The notes beneath the pieces are model-generated. The model searched no databases and was not told the origin of the DNA. It worked only from the letters and a program-made list of their open reading frames with translations. From the NCBI RefSeq assembly GCF_003233845.1, contig NZ_QKRB01000063.1:1-55016 (forward strand): a DNA stretch of 55,016 nt. The letters are read 5' to 3'. Position 1 is the stretch's first letter. The number at the start of each line of letters is the position of its first letter. Below, in pieces: positions 1 through 9,240 of this stretch. The DNA comes from Paenibacillus sambharensis. Its GTDB lineage: Bacteria > Bacillota > Bacilli > Paenibacillales > Paenibacillaceae. The position numbers and the translations under genes are program-made.

Positions 1-459
1 GGAGGTAAGCCAAAAGGGAATTACACTAAAGGTGATTCACATGGTGTTAAGAAAGAGAATGAAACAGCAGATATCTTTGCAGATCAGGGATATCACATAA
101 AGATGTTAGATGAACTCAATGGTGGAAACGGATATGGCATAAAGGAATCTTCAAATCCAGATTTTCTAATTGAAGGCGAAGTATTTGACTGTTATGCACC
201 TACTATAGATACAAATTCCGACAATATTTTAAGGAATATTAGAACTAAAACAAAAACACAGGCGGAGAGAATTGTACTTAATTTAGATGGTTTTACTTCT
301 GAGAAGATAACTGAGATTACTGAAGGTATTCTAAGGAAAGCTAATCCAAACGGAGACTTAAAGAACTTACAAGAATTACTCATTGTGACTGACGGTAAAA
401 ATCACAAGGGCATTTGGGGGTTAGATTTACATGGATTTCGAATTGTTTTTAGAATCTAA
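1..459 (+). CDS. CdiA C-terminal tRNase-type toxin domain, 5' end cut by window
   Basis: The reading frame is open from base 1 to a stop at 457-459, so only the last 152 residues of a larger protein are visible. They resemble the tRNA nuclease C-terminal domain of contact-dependent inhibition CdiA proteins: an ENETADIFADQGY segment, then NPDFLIEGEVFDCYAP, then a helical part and a LLIVTDGK strand, which suits a PD-(D/E)xK-like nuclease fold. In this family the variable C-terminal toxin is carried by a large secreted protein (CdiA, WapA/Rhs or LXG type) and cleaves tRNA in neighbouring cells. The next gene overlaps it by 29 bases, as toxin and immunity genes often do. The carrier type cannot be told from this window. 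Domain family is recognised by motif; tRNase activity is inferred. Confidence 0.75.
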   Translation, partial: GGKPKGNYTKGDSHGVKKENETADIFADQGYHIKMLDELNGGNGYGIKESSNPDFLIEGEVFDCYAPTIDTNSDNILRNIRTKTKTQAERIVLNLDGFTSEKITEITEGILRKANPNGDLKNLQELLIVTDGKNHKGIWGLDLHGFRIVFRI

Positions 460-904
460 TGTCAGTTGCAGGTCTTTGGCAGATCTTATTAAAATAACTA
501 TAGTCAACCTTTTGAATGAAAAGGTATCGATTCAGAACGATGAAGAAGAAATAGTTATTGGGACTGAATACTTTTCATTGGCTCTTGAGCTTGAGGATAT
601 CTCAGACATAAATTTTGTTAGAACCCACTATGATTTAGATGTTAATGTTTGCATTAGGGTTCAGTTATTTGGCAATACCTTTGAACAAGGAATTAAATAT
701 TTGTTTAAAGTTATCGAGCAGTTATTGAAACAATGTGGTGGGAATCTGTTGTTTTTAGATAATGGTTCGGATCAGTTGCTTAGAAAGAAGGATGGTCAGT
801 TAATCGTCAATAGTGATTTGAATCAATACCAGATAAAGTACTTAACCCCTAGTCTACTTGGTTTACTTGGTCATTCTTATATCAAAGAAAAATTAAAGAA
901 ATAG
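431..904 (+). CDS. Probable immunity protein for the upstream toxin
   Basis: A 157-residue acidic cytoplasmic protein without signal peptide or membrane segment. It starts with ATG 29 bases before the end of the toxin frame, behind a GGGGG run, so the two are probably translationally coupled. I do not recognise the family with confidence; the alternating beta/alpha pattern and small size suit a CdiI-type immunity protein that would bind and block the toxin domain. The role is inferred from position only. It has the same AT-rich base composition as the toxin part, so the two probably moved together. Confidence 0.6.
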   Translation: MDFELFLESNVSCRSLADLIKITIVNLLNEKVSIQNDEEEIVIGTEYFSLALELEDISDINFVRTHYDLDVNVCIRVQLFGNTFEQGIKYLFKVIEQLLKQCGGNLLFLDNGSDQLLRKKDGQLIVNSDLNQYQIKYLTPSLLGLLGHSYIKEKLKK

Positions 905-1859
905 AGTGTTTCATCGGATTTTATTTTAGTTCTGTAGGAAGACTGGTGCCCGGGTGCTGATCTGGCAGCTCCCGGCACTACTAAGAGAGGGGCGCAGCCA
1001 ATTCAGGCTCAACCCTCCGTTCCATCCATAACTCCCATGCAACGCTCATAAACCTCTGAAACAAATCCATCTGCTCCACTTCTCCGCCAATCCTGTCCAT
1101 GGACTCCGGCTCGTGATCGCGGCTATAAAGGCAATTCAGCCGATCATGCGCAGCAGCGAGAAGCAAAATCGTTTCAAGCTTAGCGCGAAAGTTCAACGGC
1201 ATGCCTGATGATTTTATTATCCAGGAGCATCTATTCGATGCCTGCATTTGCTGTCAAAACGGGGCCGATTTCCTCGATCATAGGTGCATAACTCCTGAAG
1301 TTGCCGGATATTCCTTAACAACTGCCAAGAAGGAAGGCTGGATTTGGTTCAAGCCTCCCCGGACTCCCATTCAGCCCAAAGGACAGAAGAAGAGAACGAC
1401 CTACTTATAATCTGTTACTAGCCGTCTATGAATGGCTAGAGCTTACTTAAGGCCGACTTCCTGTTAAACGACTTCGGCTTTTATGATTTCTTCATCAACA
1501 TGTTTTTGCATAAAAGTTAAATATACTGGATTTTGGTACTCCCTTCCTGTATTCTGAGAATACACCAGGGCAAGCCAAATGCTACTACAAAACGAAAGGG
1601 GAGTGTACGCATGAGTCTACTTTGCTAATTATCTGAATAATTTGATTTCTAATGAAGCACAAACCTTTACACCGCTGAATTAGGTATACCCAAGACAGCA
1701 GCGACGTACACCTATCTACATTCTGCTTTTTGAATTGATATATAGCTTATACTGCACTTCAGCTTTATTAAATTACTAACTTTTGTTTTTCACATAATTC
1801 TTTATAGGCTTCAGTAAACTGTATGATATAAATTCACTCTACCCGAAAAGGAGATAAAA
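905..1859. other. Intergenic stretch with decayed sequence and hairpins
   Basis: No convincing gene is seen. An imperfect hairpin built from GTGCC..GGCAC arms lies near 947-977 and may end the toxin-immunity transcript. The part from about 980 to 1410 is richer in GC than its flanks and has short frames on both strands (981-1247 minus, 1201-1410 plus) with no clear ribosome binding site or family; it may be a gene remnant. A stem of 8 pairs with a 17-base loop (AAGGCCGA / TCGGCTTTT, 1455-1484) looks like a weak terminator. The rest up to the peptidase gene is AT-rich and probably holds that gene's promoter; a TATGAT box at 1822-1827 is a possible -10. Confidence 0.35.
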
Positions 1860-3026
1860 ATGAAAAAAGTTGCGGGATTTATCCTTAGTGCTTGTTTACT
1901 TTTATTCGGGACACCAGTATCTGCAGTCCCAGTCGAATCAGTTTCAGAGGTTATCGAAGTTGGGACTGCAATTCAAGTATCAACACAGTATCTGGAAGAA
2001 ATCATTGTTCCTCACTTTGAGACCTCCTGGAAAGATGCTATAGTAGGCAATCCCACTCTTTTTTATGATCATGATGACAATCCTGCTGTTTATGAGCTGC
2101 AAATTAGAAAAGGAAATAAGCTATTAGGTTACATAATAGCCGGCGCCAACACAAACCTTAATCCTGTAGTAAAAGTCGGTGTTGGACTTCCACCCACTAA
2201 AGAACTTACAGCGATTGGTCAGGAGCTCGAAACAAAGCATAATAAAAAGGTAAAAAAAGCAACATACCTATACGGTGGGCCTTATGCTTTAGGTGTTGCT
2301 ATCGAGACAATGGATGGAGTTCATGAAAAATATGACCTGTTATCAAAACAAAAGGTAAGTGACTTCCCACGTTTGAGCATCAACCCAGGTAATAAGATGA
2401 AAACGAGAGAAGAGTGGGTTAAAGCCAAATCTAAGTTAAATACCAAGACGAAGCAAGAACCGATATTTACCACCATGGTGTATAATACCGATACAATCAG
2501 CGGAATGCGATCTTACGATCAGGCAAAATCAAACAACAATAGTACCGGTTGCGGTCCTGCAGCGGGAGCAAATGTCCTAAATTATTATGATGAACGGGGC
2601 TATGATAAATTACAGTCAAACACTGACCGAACAGACGGTGTGGCTTTGATGAACCACTTGTTCAGCGATATGGGAACCTCCGCTATCGGTACTTCCGCTG
2701 AAGGATGGGCAAATGGAATAAAAAAGCATGCAAACTCAGAAAATGGTTACCGTTTTTCTACAACTGTAAATTACTATGATTCTAGTATAGACTCATATTT
2801 TTGGAGCCAAATTAAGAGCTTCATAAATAATGATCGTCCTTTTGGAGTCTTTTATCCACTGGGTGGCAGTCCGTATTCGTGGCATATTGTAACTGTTGTG
2901 GGTTTTTATGAGGACATTGATTCAAGTTACCGTACCATCACCGTAAACACTTGGGGAAGAACAGAGTATGTGAATTGGTGGGGTGGACAACCTCGACAAA
3001 TAATGTGGGTAACAGCTAACTCATAA
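1860..3026 (+). CDS. Secreted C39-like cysteine peptidase
   Basis: 388 residues starting 6 bases behind a clear AAAGGAG site. The first 22 or so residues are a signal peptide (basic MKK start, hydrophobic core, ending near PVSA), so the product is exported. Residues of roughly 50-190 form a propeptide-like domain. The C-terminal half has papain/C39-type catalytic blocks: Cys in STGCGPAAGANVLNYY (about residue 232), His in WHIVTVVGFY (about 342) and the Asn in NTWG (about 364). It most resembles Firmicute C39-family or staphopain-like secreted peptidases. No linked transporter or substrate gene is visible. The exact substrate is unknown. Confidence 0.75.
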   Translation: MKKVAGFILSACLLLFGTPVSAVPVESVSEVIEVGTAIQVSTQYLEEIIVPHFETSWKDAIVGNPTLFYDHDDNPAVYELQIRKGNKLLGYIIAGANTNLNPVVKVGVGLPPTKELTAIGQELETKHNKKVKKATYLYGGPYALGVAIETMDGVHEKYDLLSKQKVSDFPRLSINPGNKMKTREEWVKAKSKLNTKTKQEPIFTTMVYNTDTISGMRSYDQAKSNNNSTGCGPAAGANVLNYYDERGYDKLQSNTDRTDGVALMNHLFSDMGTSAIGTSAEGWANGIKKHANSENGYRFSTTVNYYDSSIDSYFWSQIKSFINNDRPFGVFYPLGGSPYSWHIVTVVGFYEDIDSSYRTITVNTWGRTEYVNWWGGQPRQIMWVTANS

Positions 3027-3033
3027 TTATTAG

Positions 3034-3071
3034 CGGACTAAGGGCCGTTCACGATAGAGGCCCTTAGTCTG
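3034..3071. terminator. Convergent-gene hairpin terminator
   Basis: An 11-bp perfect stem, GACTAAGGGCC (3036-3046) with GGCCCTTAGTC (3059-3069), loop of 12 bases, lies just after the peptidase stop and contains the stop codon of the convergent lipoprotein gene. The T-run is weak, so it may act in both directions. Confidence 0.6.
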
Positions 3072-3492
3072 GTTTGTGCTCTATTAATATCCACTCATCA
3101 TTTTCTTTGAAATAAACCCAATATATCTCCGAGCGGGGCTTTTGGAATCGAATTGTAAACCCCTCGTTGAGCATTCTCTTATCATAATCGGAACCAATTT
3201 CGTTAATAATTATTTTTCTGATTTCTTGGTTTTCAAAGAAATCACGGGTTTGCTTAAACACTTCCTTCCTCTCCTTTTCGGAAAAGTCATCTGACGACAA
3301 AGTATAAAGAATAGTTATATATACGTTATCAAACTGCTGAATTTGTCCGTCAGTAATATCGCCATATTTCTCGGATATATCCTCAAAAAAAGAATCAGCC
3401 TCAGGGATGTTAAGGTTGGTGCTTGGGGTACACGAAACAAGAATTAATAAAGTTAGAGCAGTAAGACACCACTTCATCGCCTTCTTCAACAT
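3064..3492 (-). CDS. Small lipoprotein of unknown function
   Basis: 142 residues from the chosen ATG, which sits close behind GGAGG (an ATG three bases earlier or a TTG three bases later would also fit). The N terminus is a type II signal peptide with KK start, hydrophobic core and lipobox LVSC, so the mature protein should be lipid-anchored on the outer face of the membrane. The mature part is acidic and mixed alpha/beta (IEIR..YWVYFKENDEW near the end). No family is recognised. It converges with the peptidase gene and stands alone. Confidence 0.7.
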   Translation of the reverse strand: MLKKAMKWCLTALTLLILVSCTPSTNLNIPEADSFFEDISEKYGDITDGQIQQFDNVYITILYTLSSDDFSEKERKEVFKQTRDFFENQEIRKIIINEIGSDYDKRMLNEGFTIRFQKPRSEIYWVYFKENDEWILIEHKPD

Positions 3493-3599
3493 CATTCCTC
3501 CATTCGTCACTGAAAGGCTCCTTATCATTATAGACAATACTGCTCAACTATTAGTTGCAACTAATTCCGAAAAAGTCTCCATCTCCCCATTGCTAGTCG

Positions 3600-3851
3600 C
3601 TTGATTTCAAATCCAAAATCAAGTTCAGATGATGATTTAATTTGTGATTTGCACGAGGTACAGGGGGTTCAAGGCTAAGCACTACTGGATCAATGGGTTC
3701 GGGTATCCCTGCGGAGAATCCCATGTATGCGGATTATATGGGCTGGGATAAGCTGACCGAAGACGGATTGCTGGGGACAATTTAAAGAAGGAAGCAAGGG
3801 GCCGTTTCATTTTCACATCACGGTTATGTTACGCCCCGCCATGATTCTCTC
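3600..3851 (+). pseudogene. Degraded coding remnant, frameshifted
   Basis: No intact gene lies here, but protein-like pieces in different plus-strand frames adjoin: one ending YADYMGWDKLTEDGLLGTI, the next running CWGQFKEGSKGPFHFHITVM, and an upstream piece AKHYWINGFGYP. Such a patchwork suggests one gene broken by frameshifts. The family is not recognised; given the toxin locus nearby it could be an old toxin C terminus, but that is a guess. Confidence 0.3.
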
Positions 3852-4508
3852 TTACAGCAGTAATACATTCCTTATGGTCTGAATAACAAGCGTCGGGTCG
3901 GTGAACTGTGGGAAGTGTCCACTGTTGGAAGCAATGATGTGCTTACCTTGATTGTTTAAATGTATGAGGTCTCTTTGGTTCTTCTTCCGTATCTCAAAAG
4001 CATGCTCTGGCATCATCGGCGGTTTCTTGCCCCGGATACAACGTACAGCGGAATATCTGGGAATGGGCCGGCAGCTTCAATCTGCCTCAATGTCTCATCT
4101 ACATAATGCACTTCATCCCACTTCCGATGGGGAAATAAGAAGTCAAGGCTGCCCAGCATACGATTAATCCCTCGAAGGAAGGTGCCCTGTGTTTCATTGA
4201 TCTTTACGTCTTGCGGATGACTGGATTCTAATAGCACAATACCCGCAGCTTTTTGAGGGTACATCCTGGCAAACAGGTTGGCATACAGTCCTCCGAGCGA
4301 ATGACCACAAGAATATATGGAGGAGCTAGACTCGGTTGTACGCGAAGACGGTTGTTTCATCAGCAAGCTCGTGAAATACCTTAAACCAACCTTCAATCGG
4401 ACCGCTTCCTCCATTGATCAGAATGACAGAGGGGAGCCCTTCCCCAGCTTTGGCAAATAGAACTTTCCCGCGGGATGTCTGGGTTTGCTGTTTTGTAATT
4501 GATTTCAT
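3852..4508 (-). pseudogene. Broken alpha/beta hydrolase gene
   Basis: Three minus-strand pieces in different frames rebuild one alpha/beta hydrolase. The first begins at the ATG at 4508 behind AAAGGAGGTGA and runs through VILINGGSGPIEGW to VFAYNR. The second begins around 4325 with the nucleophile elbow GHSLGGLYANLFA and runs to DIPLYVVSG. The third ends with the catalytic His region SGHFPQF and the stop at 3852. Between the first two pieces about 30-40 residues expected in the family are missing, and a frameshift lies at about 4325 and another near 4020. The gene therefore cannot give a working enzyme. Confidence 0.75.
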
Positions 4509-4555
4509 CTTTGCCGTTTCACCTCCTTTGTGATGATATTGAAATGGCTTCAATC

Positions 4556-5158
4556 TTATTTCCTGCAATCCATAATAAACAGGGACGCATCCTGGTTCAT
4601 GAATATCTTTTCGCCTGTATAGATCGTTCTGGACGTTACATCCTTGTAGCCAATTGTAGTCATAAGGCGGGCAAGTTCCTCTTGGTCAAATCCGTTATGA
4701 ACCTTGTCCGACTGAACGTTCTCATTCTTGTCAAAATCCGCAATCAGCAAATGCCCGCCCGGATTCAGCACCTCATATAATCTCGACAACACAGGCTCTA
4801 TGTCCGGAATGTGCAGCAGCACCTGAGCCATAATCACATAATCGGCATGCAGGTCAGACCGGGACTCTGTCTCAAAATCAACGCATAACGTGCTTGCATT
4901 CCGAATGCCGGCGTCTGCCAATTTTCGATCAATCTGCTCGAGCATATTTGCCGAGGTATCCAGGAACGTCATATGCCCGAACTCATCAATGAGATCCAGC
5001 CCGACAAGCCCAGTTCCGCAGCCAAAATCAATGGCACTCTTATCTTTACCGTTATCTACATATTCACGGATGGCGTTCGATATTACCTTGGCGATCTGAA
5101 TTCTGTCGGGCGTGTCATAGGAACCGGCTATCGTCTCGAAAATATCAGTATTCCCCAT
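4556..5158 (-). CDS. Class I SAM-dependent methyltransferase
   Basis: 200 residues starting behind GGAGGTAAGGCA. The Rossmann-fold motifs are in order: motif I AIDFGCGTGLVGLDL (about residue 43), motif II acidic end FLDTSANML, motif III/IV region DYVIMAQVLLHI, and motif V LNPGGHLLIADFD. This is the UbiE/Methyltransf_11/12-type small-molecule methyltransferase shape; the acceptor substrate is not predictable. It lies just upstream of the broken hydrolase in the same direction and downstream of a GNAT gene, a run of small metabolic or resistance-type enzymes. Confidence 0.8.
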   Translation of the reverse strand: MGNTDIFETIAGSYDTPDRIQIAKVISNAIREYVDNGKDKSAIDFGCGTGLVGLDLIDEFGHMTFLDTSANMLEQIDRKLADAGIRNASTLCVDFETESRSDLHADYVIMAQVLLHIPDIEPVLSRLYEVLNPGGHLLIADFDKNENVQSDKVHNGFDQEELARLMTTIGYKDVTSRTIYTGEKIFMNQDASLFIMDCRK

Positions 5159-5200
5159 TGCCTTACCTCCATTAATTCGGAATCTGAAACCCGTTCATTC

Positions 5201-5818
5201 CTATAATACTTTCACCATCTTATAAAAGCCATCTATAGAATGCTTGTGATATTTCCTCGGAAAATCAACCTTGTCGGTTTGGCGGAAGCCGAATTTTTCA
5301 TAGATTCGTATTGCAGCGCTGTTCCTGAATTCAACCGCTAACGACAGCTTATTAAACCCTTGTTCCCTTGCAAGCTCCTCAGCTTGGTGCAGCAGCTCCA
5401 CTCCGAAGCCTCTGCCCCTGTATTCCTCAAGGACAGCAAGGTTGGAGATATAATACTCATCGTCATGATTGACACTCGTCAAATATTTTTGCAGCCCGGA
5501 ACGGAACATCATCCTGATTGTATTGCTAAATCCCGCTGTCTTAGATAGTTCTTTGCCATACTTCATCATGTTCTTGTCCATCTGCTTCATCTCTCTAGCG
5601 GGGACAGCGAGAAGAAGGCCGCAAACCTTATCATTCTCCGTCTTCACCCACACATTCCCGCTGCTGAACAGGACATCCGGCTTGGTATAGAACACATTAA
5701 TGTAGCTGTAGACCTCCGGCTCTCGCACCGTGAAGAAATAGCTGAAAATTTCCGGCCCCGACATATACATCAGCTTGATGCAATCCGCACTTTCATTACC
5801 GGTTGGTTTACGAATCAT
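5201..5818 (-). CDS. GNAT-family N-acetyltransferase
   Basis: 205 residues from the ATG chosen at 5818, behind AAAGGCGGG; an in-frame upstream start exists but lies on the ribosome binding site. The acetyl-CoA binding block is visible as ISNLAVLEEYRGRGFGVELLH (split here: V-x-x-x-x-R-G-R-G-F/G), followed by NKLSLAVEFRNSAAIRIYEKFGF, typical of GNAT motifs A and B. Substrate unknown. It lies 42 bases upstream of the methyltransferase and may share its transcript. Confidence 0.8.
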   Translation of the reverse strand: MIRKPTGNESADCIKLMYMSGPEIFSYFFTVREPEVYSYINVFYTKPDVLFSSGNVWVKTENDKVCGLLLAVPAREMKQMDKNMMKYGKELSKTAGFSNTIRMMFRSGLQKYLTSVNHDDEYYISNLAVLEEYRGRGFGVELLHQAEELAREQGFNKLSLAVEFRNSAAIRIYEKFGFRQTDKVDFPRKYHKHSIDGFYKMVKVL

Positions 5819-5941
5819 CACAATCCCGCCTTTCAGCACAGTCTGCTGCCAACTAGACTCAACATCGTTACTCTATGCTTATCTGTCATTTGGAAGACCA
5901 GCTATTGGTTTTCCCTTTTCAGCAGCAACCTGGAACGGATT

Positions 5942-6661
5942 TTAACATCTTACATGTTTGCGTTTGAAACCAAGCCGCCCTTTATCTACAGCCTTTTGAA
6001 TATTTTCGGAAGCGTGAATGAACTTGCTCTTGGCCTTGCTCTTGCTCTTGTCCTGCCCGACTTCTACCGGACCTACTGCCTTAGCGGTCTCAACGGCCTT
6101 ATCATGAAGCGGTAAATAAGATACAGCCACCGTGTACAAGAAATTGTTCATCGCGTATTTCGCCCGTTCGGGAGCTTCATGAATCGTGCGTTCTACCAGA
6201 TCGAGCATACCGGAAATTTTGTCTTCGGCGAATTCACGATCCGGGCGATTCCCGAGCAGCCAGCAGTAGCAGCTCCAGCCCGCCGACCTTCTCAGCTCTT
6301 CGTCGCTCGCGATCCATTTATCCGCAACCTGCTGTGCGATATCTGCCTCCGCCAGGGTGACAGCAACCACATAATCCGACAGCATGTAAAAATAAGCCCC
6401 ATCCATCCAGCGGTCATAGTCCGCTTCCGTCATCGCATTGGGATCGGCTATAATGCCGGCAAAGTACATAGCGTCATAGTTCCCTGTCGCGTACAGCTGC
6501 TCGGCCAGAGGCTGGTTGATTTTTATTTTCTTGAAGAGGGGCTTCATCTCGCCTGTCGCCACGCCAAACAGCGGCTCATGCGCACCATTTGATATATACA
6601 TCTTCTTCAGCCGTTCCTTGCCAAGAGCTTCAAGCTCCTGCATCACCATTTCAAGATTCAC
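5942..6661 (-). CDS. AlkD-like DNA alkylation repair protein
   Basis: 239 residues with a GTG start 7 bases behind AAGGAGGGG. The all-helical HEAT-repeat-like sequence, with blocks such as GNYDAMYFAGIIADP, MLSDYVVAVTLAEAD and RSAGWSCYCWLLGNR, fits the AlkC/AlkD family, whose members remove bulky or cationic alkylated bases. The C terminus is Lys-rich (KSKSKAKSKF ... GFKRKHV), which may help DNA binding. It is followed by no obvious partner. Family call is by motif and composition; activity is inferred. Confidence 0.75.
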   Translation of the reverse strand: MNLEMVMQELEALGKERLKKMYISNGAHEPLFGVATGEMKPLFKKIKINQPLAEQLYATGNYDAMYFAGIIADPNAMTEADYDRWMDGAYFYMLSDYVVAVTLAEADIAQQVADKWIASDEELRRSAGWSCYCWLLGNRPDREFAEDKISGMLDLVERTIHEAPERAKYAMNNFLYTVAVSYLPLHDKAVETAKAVGPVEVGQDKSKSKAKSKFIHASENIQKAVDKGRLGFKRKHVRC

Positions 6662-6873
6662 GGATTACCCCTCCTTGTCCTGCAATAATTCTCTAAGCTT
6701 AATCAAGATCTTGAGGAACGCTTTATTCTCAGCTGCATGAATTGCCTACCATTATTATATACGATATGACTTTTGCATACCCGTAACAAACAACTGTTCA
6801 CACTTCCATCCACATGAAAAAGAACAAACGAAACCGCACTTTCAAGACCGGTAGGTTTACTAGATTCACATCG

Positions 6874-7887
6874 CTACGGCAAATTGTTTATCCAGCTGCT
6901 TAAAGTGTCCAAAAAACCGCCTGCATAGATGTTATCTCCAATAAGAAAACTGTGGATCAAGAGAAGGGTGTCGTTGTCTTGATACTTACCTTTCAGAAGT
7001 TCATGAGTGGCATCCGGGAAAATATGAAGTTCATAGTTTTCTTTGCCAATGGCTTTAAAGGTCTCATCATAGACTTTATGACTCTCATAGACATCGACAT
7101 TCTGATCCTTCCCCCCAAACAGACCCAGGAAAGGTACTGTCATGGTTTTCATGCCTTCAATGGCATTGGCATCTGAGTTTAAATAGGCAAAGTGAAACCG
7201 CTCTTTGCTCATGGGCTTCTCATAGTCGTGTTTTAAGACAAAATCCACATAGCCTTCATAGTCATTCTTAACAATCAAGGCATCATAAGACCTTACATAA
7301 GACAGGTAGTCTTTCTTTTGCTTATCTGTGTAATTTCTTCTTTCACCCACCTTTGTTTCATAATAGATATGCTGGTCCATCCAATCAATTGCGCCGCCAA
7401 CATTAACAATAAAGTCTATGCGCGCCCCTGCCTTAGAAAGCTCTGAAGTGACCCATCCACCCTGAGAAAAGGCTAAGACGCCTTTCCTGTCTATAGATAT
7501 CGTGCTTTCCAGAACCTTGATGGCTGCTTCAACTTCATCACTGCGGTCCTTCATTGTTTGTGCAAGCCAGTTGCCCTCGGATTTAGAGACCCCAGCCTTA
7601 TCATAGGAGAAACAAGCGATTCCCTCATCCAGCAGATGGTTCATCATAAAGGCATAGCCCCCATTCGACGTTCGATCCTGAGGTCCATCCCCATGTACAA
7701 AAAACACCAGATCATACGGTGGTGGTGTATCAGGTAAATACAAAGTCCCCGAAAGATCTACTCCTGCATTTGTAAAATTAATCTCAATCGCTTCATCGTA
7801 GGAAATCTCAAAAATTTCAAGCCGGACAATAAGCACAATGGAAAGCAGAACTGCTGCTAAAATGAGCACGATTATTTTCTTTTTCAT
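6874..7887 (-). CDS. Membrane-anchored alpha/beta hydrolase
   Basis: 337 residues from the ATG at 7887, six bases behind AGG and 7 bases after the stop of the acetyltransferase gene, so it is the third gene of the MerR operon. A single N-terminal membrane segment (about residues 4-22) is followed by a hydrolase domain with the oxyanion strand VFFVHGDGPQDR, nucleophile Ser in VLAFSQGGW, and catalytic His in PDATHELLKG. The serine sits in an S-Q-G-G elbow typical of dienelactone-hydrolase or acylaminoacyl-peptidase relatives. The domain should face outside or remain tethered to the membrane. Substrate unknown. Confidence 0.75.
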   Translation of the reverse strand: MKKKIIVLILAAVLLSIVLIVRLEIFEISYDEAIEINFTNAGVDLSGTLYLPDTPPPYDLVFFVHGDGPQDRTSNGGYAFMMNHLLDEGIACFSYDKAGVSKSEGNWLAQTMKDRSDEVEAAIKVLESTISIDRKGVLAFSQGGWVTSELSKAGARIDFIVNVGGAIDWMDQHIYYETKVGERRNYTDKQKKDYLSYVRSYDALIVKNDYEGYVDFVLKHDYEKPMSKERFHFAYLNSDANAIEGMKTMTVPFLGLFGGKDQNVDVYESHKVYDETFKAIGKENYELHIFPDATHELLKGKYQDNDTLLLIHSFLIGDNIYAGGFLDTLSSWINNLP

Positions 7888-7894
7888 TATCATC

Positions 7895-8485
7895 CTACAA
7901 TTCTTTCACCATGGTCGTTACTCCTGTGACACCTATGAGTTTAGCAATAAACGCTGGTACTTTTTGATAGCGGATTTTCTTAAAGCCGACCCGCTCATAC
8001 AAGGCCTTGGCTCTAGGATTTTCATCTATAACATCTAATTGGATATGTTTATAACCATTGTTCTTACCATAATCCATGAGAGCTTCAAAGAGCTGACTGC
8101 CAATACCTTGACCTCTAAACCTAGTGTCTACCGCAATCCCATCCATCAGAAGCTCTTCTTCTGACAAGGCTTTTCGTGAAAAAATCAGGTCTGTTAAAAC
8201 AGCTTTCCACAACCCTTTAACGAGCCCAAAAGATTGAATAAAATCGGTCAATTTAATGTCGATAAGCCCGTTTTTGCCTTTATGAAATCCCGATATCCCG
8301 ACCAAGCTGCTGTATTCATCATAAGCACATAAACAATTCGCAGGATTGATGGCTTTTTCAAACATCTCCTGCATGACAGCTTCTTCACCAATAAGCTTTT
8401 CGAATTTCCTTTTAAATGCAATCACATACAACCTGGATGCCTGAGGACTTTCCTTTTCCCCAAAGCCTTGTCTTATTTCAATCAT
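7895..8485 (-). CDS. GNAT-family N-acetyltransferase in MerR operon
   Basis: 196 residues; the ATG at 8485 follows AGGAGAAGG and overlaps the regulator's stop codon by 8 bases, showing translational coupling. Motif A is visible as MDGIAVDTRFRGQGIGSQL and motif B as LDVIDENPRAKALYERVGF. The substrate is not clear; the coupling to a MerR regulator with a large ligand-binding-like C-terminal domain suggests that the operon modifies or clears a small molecule that the regulator senses. Confidence 0.8.
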   Translation of the reverse strand: MIEIRQGFGEKESPQASRLYVIAFKRKFEKLIGEEAVMQEMFEKAINPANCLCAYDEYSSLVGISGFHKGKNGLIDIKLTDFIQSFGLVKGLWKAVLTDLIFSRKALSEEELLMDGIAVDTRFRGQGIGSQLFEALMDYGKNNGYKHIQLDVIDENPRAKALYERVGFKKIRYQKVPAFIAKLIGVTGVTTMVKEL

Positions 8486-9221
8486 GGCCCTTCTCCTTTT
8501 CAATCTCCATGAGCAGTTTGCCTGCTAAGGCTTTACCTGTGAAACAAGAGGACTTGTTGTATACCATCAACATAACTCTGTCTTTCATCAAGTGGCCTTT
8601 CTCATTAGCGAAATGTATCAGGTTATAGATTTCAGACTCTATATCCTTTTGACTTTCAAATTCAAGATTTCTACTGACAAACATCAAGTTGTTTAATTCA
8701 AAACCTTCTACAGGTTTTTCCGGAGTAAGCCTGCCCTGTATAACTTCCAGACCATTTGCATCTAGAGGGATTAACCAAGCCATATCCTCGCTTTCTAGAT
8801 ACATTTTCAGGGACACATCCTCTGGCTTCAGAGGGGAGAAATAGCCATCTAAGGTTTCATACGTGTATTTCTGCAACCCTTTGTCGAAATTTTGAAGCTC
8901 TACCTGAACTTCCTTCAGAATATTTTTGGCAGCTTCAAGGGACTTTATTTTTTCTTCCAAGCTTTGAATGGCTTCTTGAATGACGGCTTCCTTTGTCGCA
9001 GGATTTTGAAATAACTGTTTTATTTTATCTGTCGATATCCCGCATTGTCTTAAATAGCTGATCCCCTTTAAATGCAGCAGATCAACTGGATCTAGGACCC
9101 GGTAACCGCTCTCGCGTCTCTTAATAGGAGGCAGCAGTCCAATTTGTTCATAATAACGAATGGTATCAATGGACAACCCTAATAATTGGGATGCCTCTCC
9201 AATAGAAATGAATTCTTGCAT
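8478..9221 (-). CDS. MerR-family transcriptional regulator
   Basis: 247 residues from the ATG at 9221, behind GAGGTG; upstream in-frame codons lie inside the promoter, so they are excluded. Residues 5-72 are a MerR winged helix (FISIGEASQLLGLSIDTIRYYEQIGLL, then KRRESGYRVLD), followed by a coiled coil (about 75-125) and a C-terminal domain of about 120 residues with the pattern of a GyrI-like or multidrug-sensing effector domain (YTYETLDGYFSPL). It heads an operon with an acetyltransferase and a hydrolase. The 19-bp-spacer promoter at 9241-9271 should be its own target, so the operon is probably autoactivated by a ligand. Confidence 0.85.
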   Translation of the reverse strand: MQEFISIGEASQLLGLSIDTIRYYEQIGLLPPIKRRESGYRVLDPVDLLHLKGISYLRQCGISTDKIKQLFQNPATKEAVIQEAIQSLEEKIKSLEAAKNILKEVQVELQNFDKGLQKYTYETLDGYFSPLKPEDVSLKMYLESEDMAWLIPLDANGLEVIQGRLTPEKPVEGFELNNLMFVSRNLEFESQKDIESEIYNLIHFANEKGHLMKDRVMLMVYNKSSCFTGKALAGKLLMEIEKEKGHD

Positions 9222-9240
9222 TCCCATCACCTCTGCCAAA

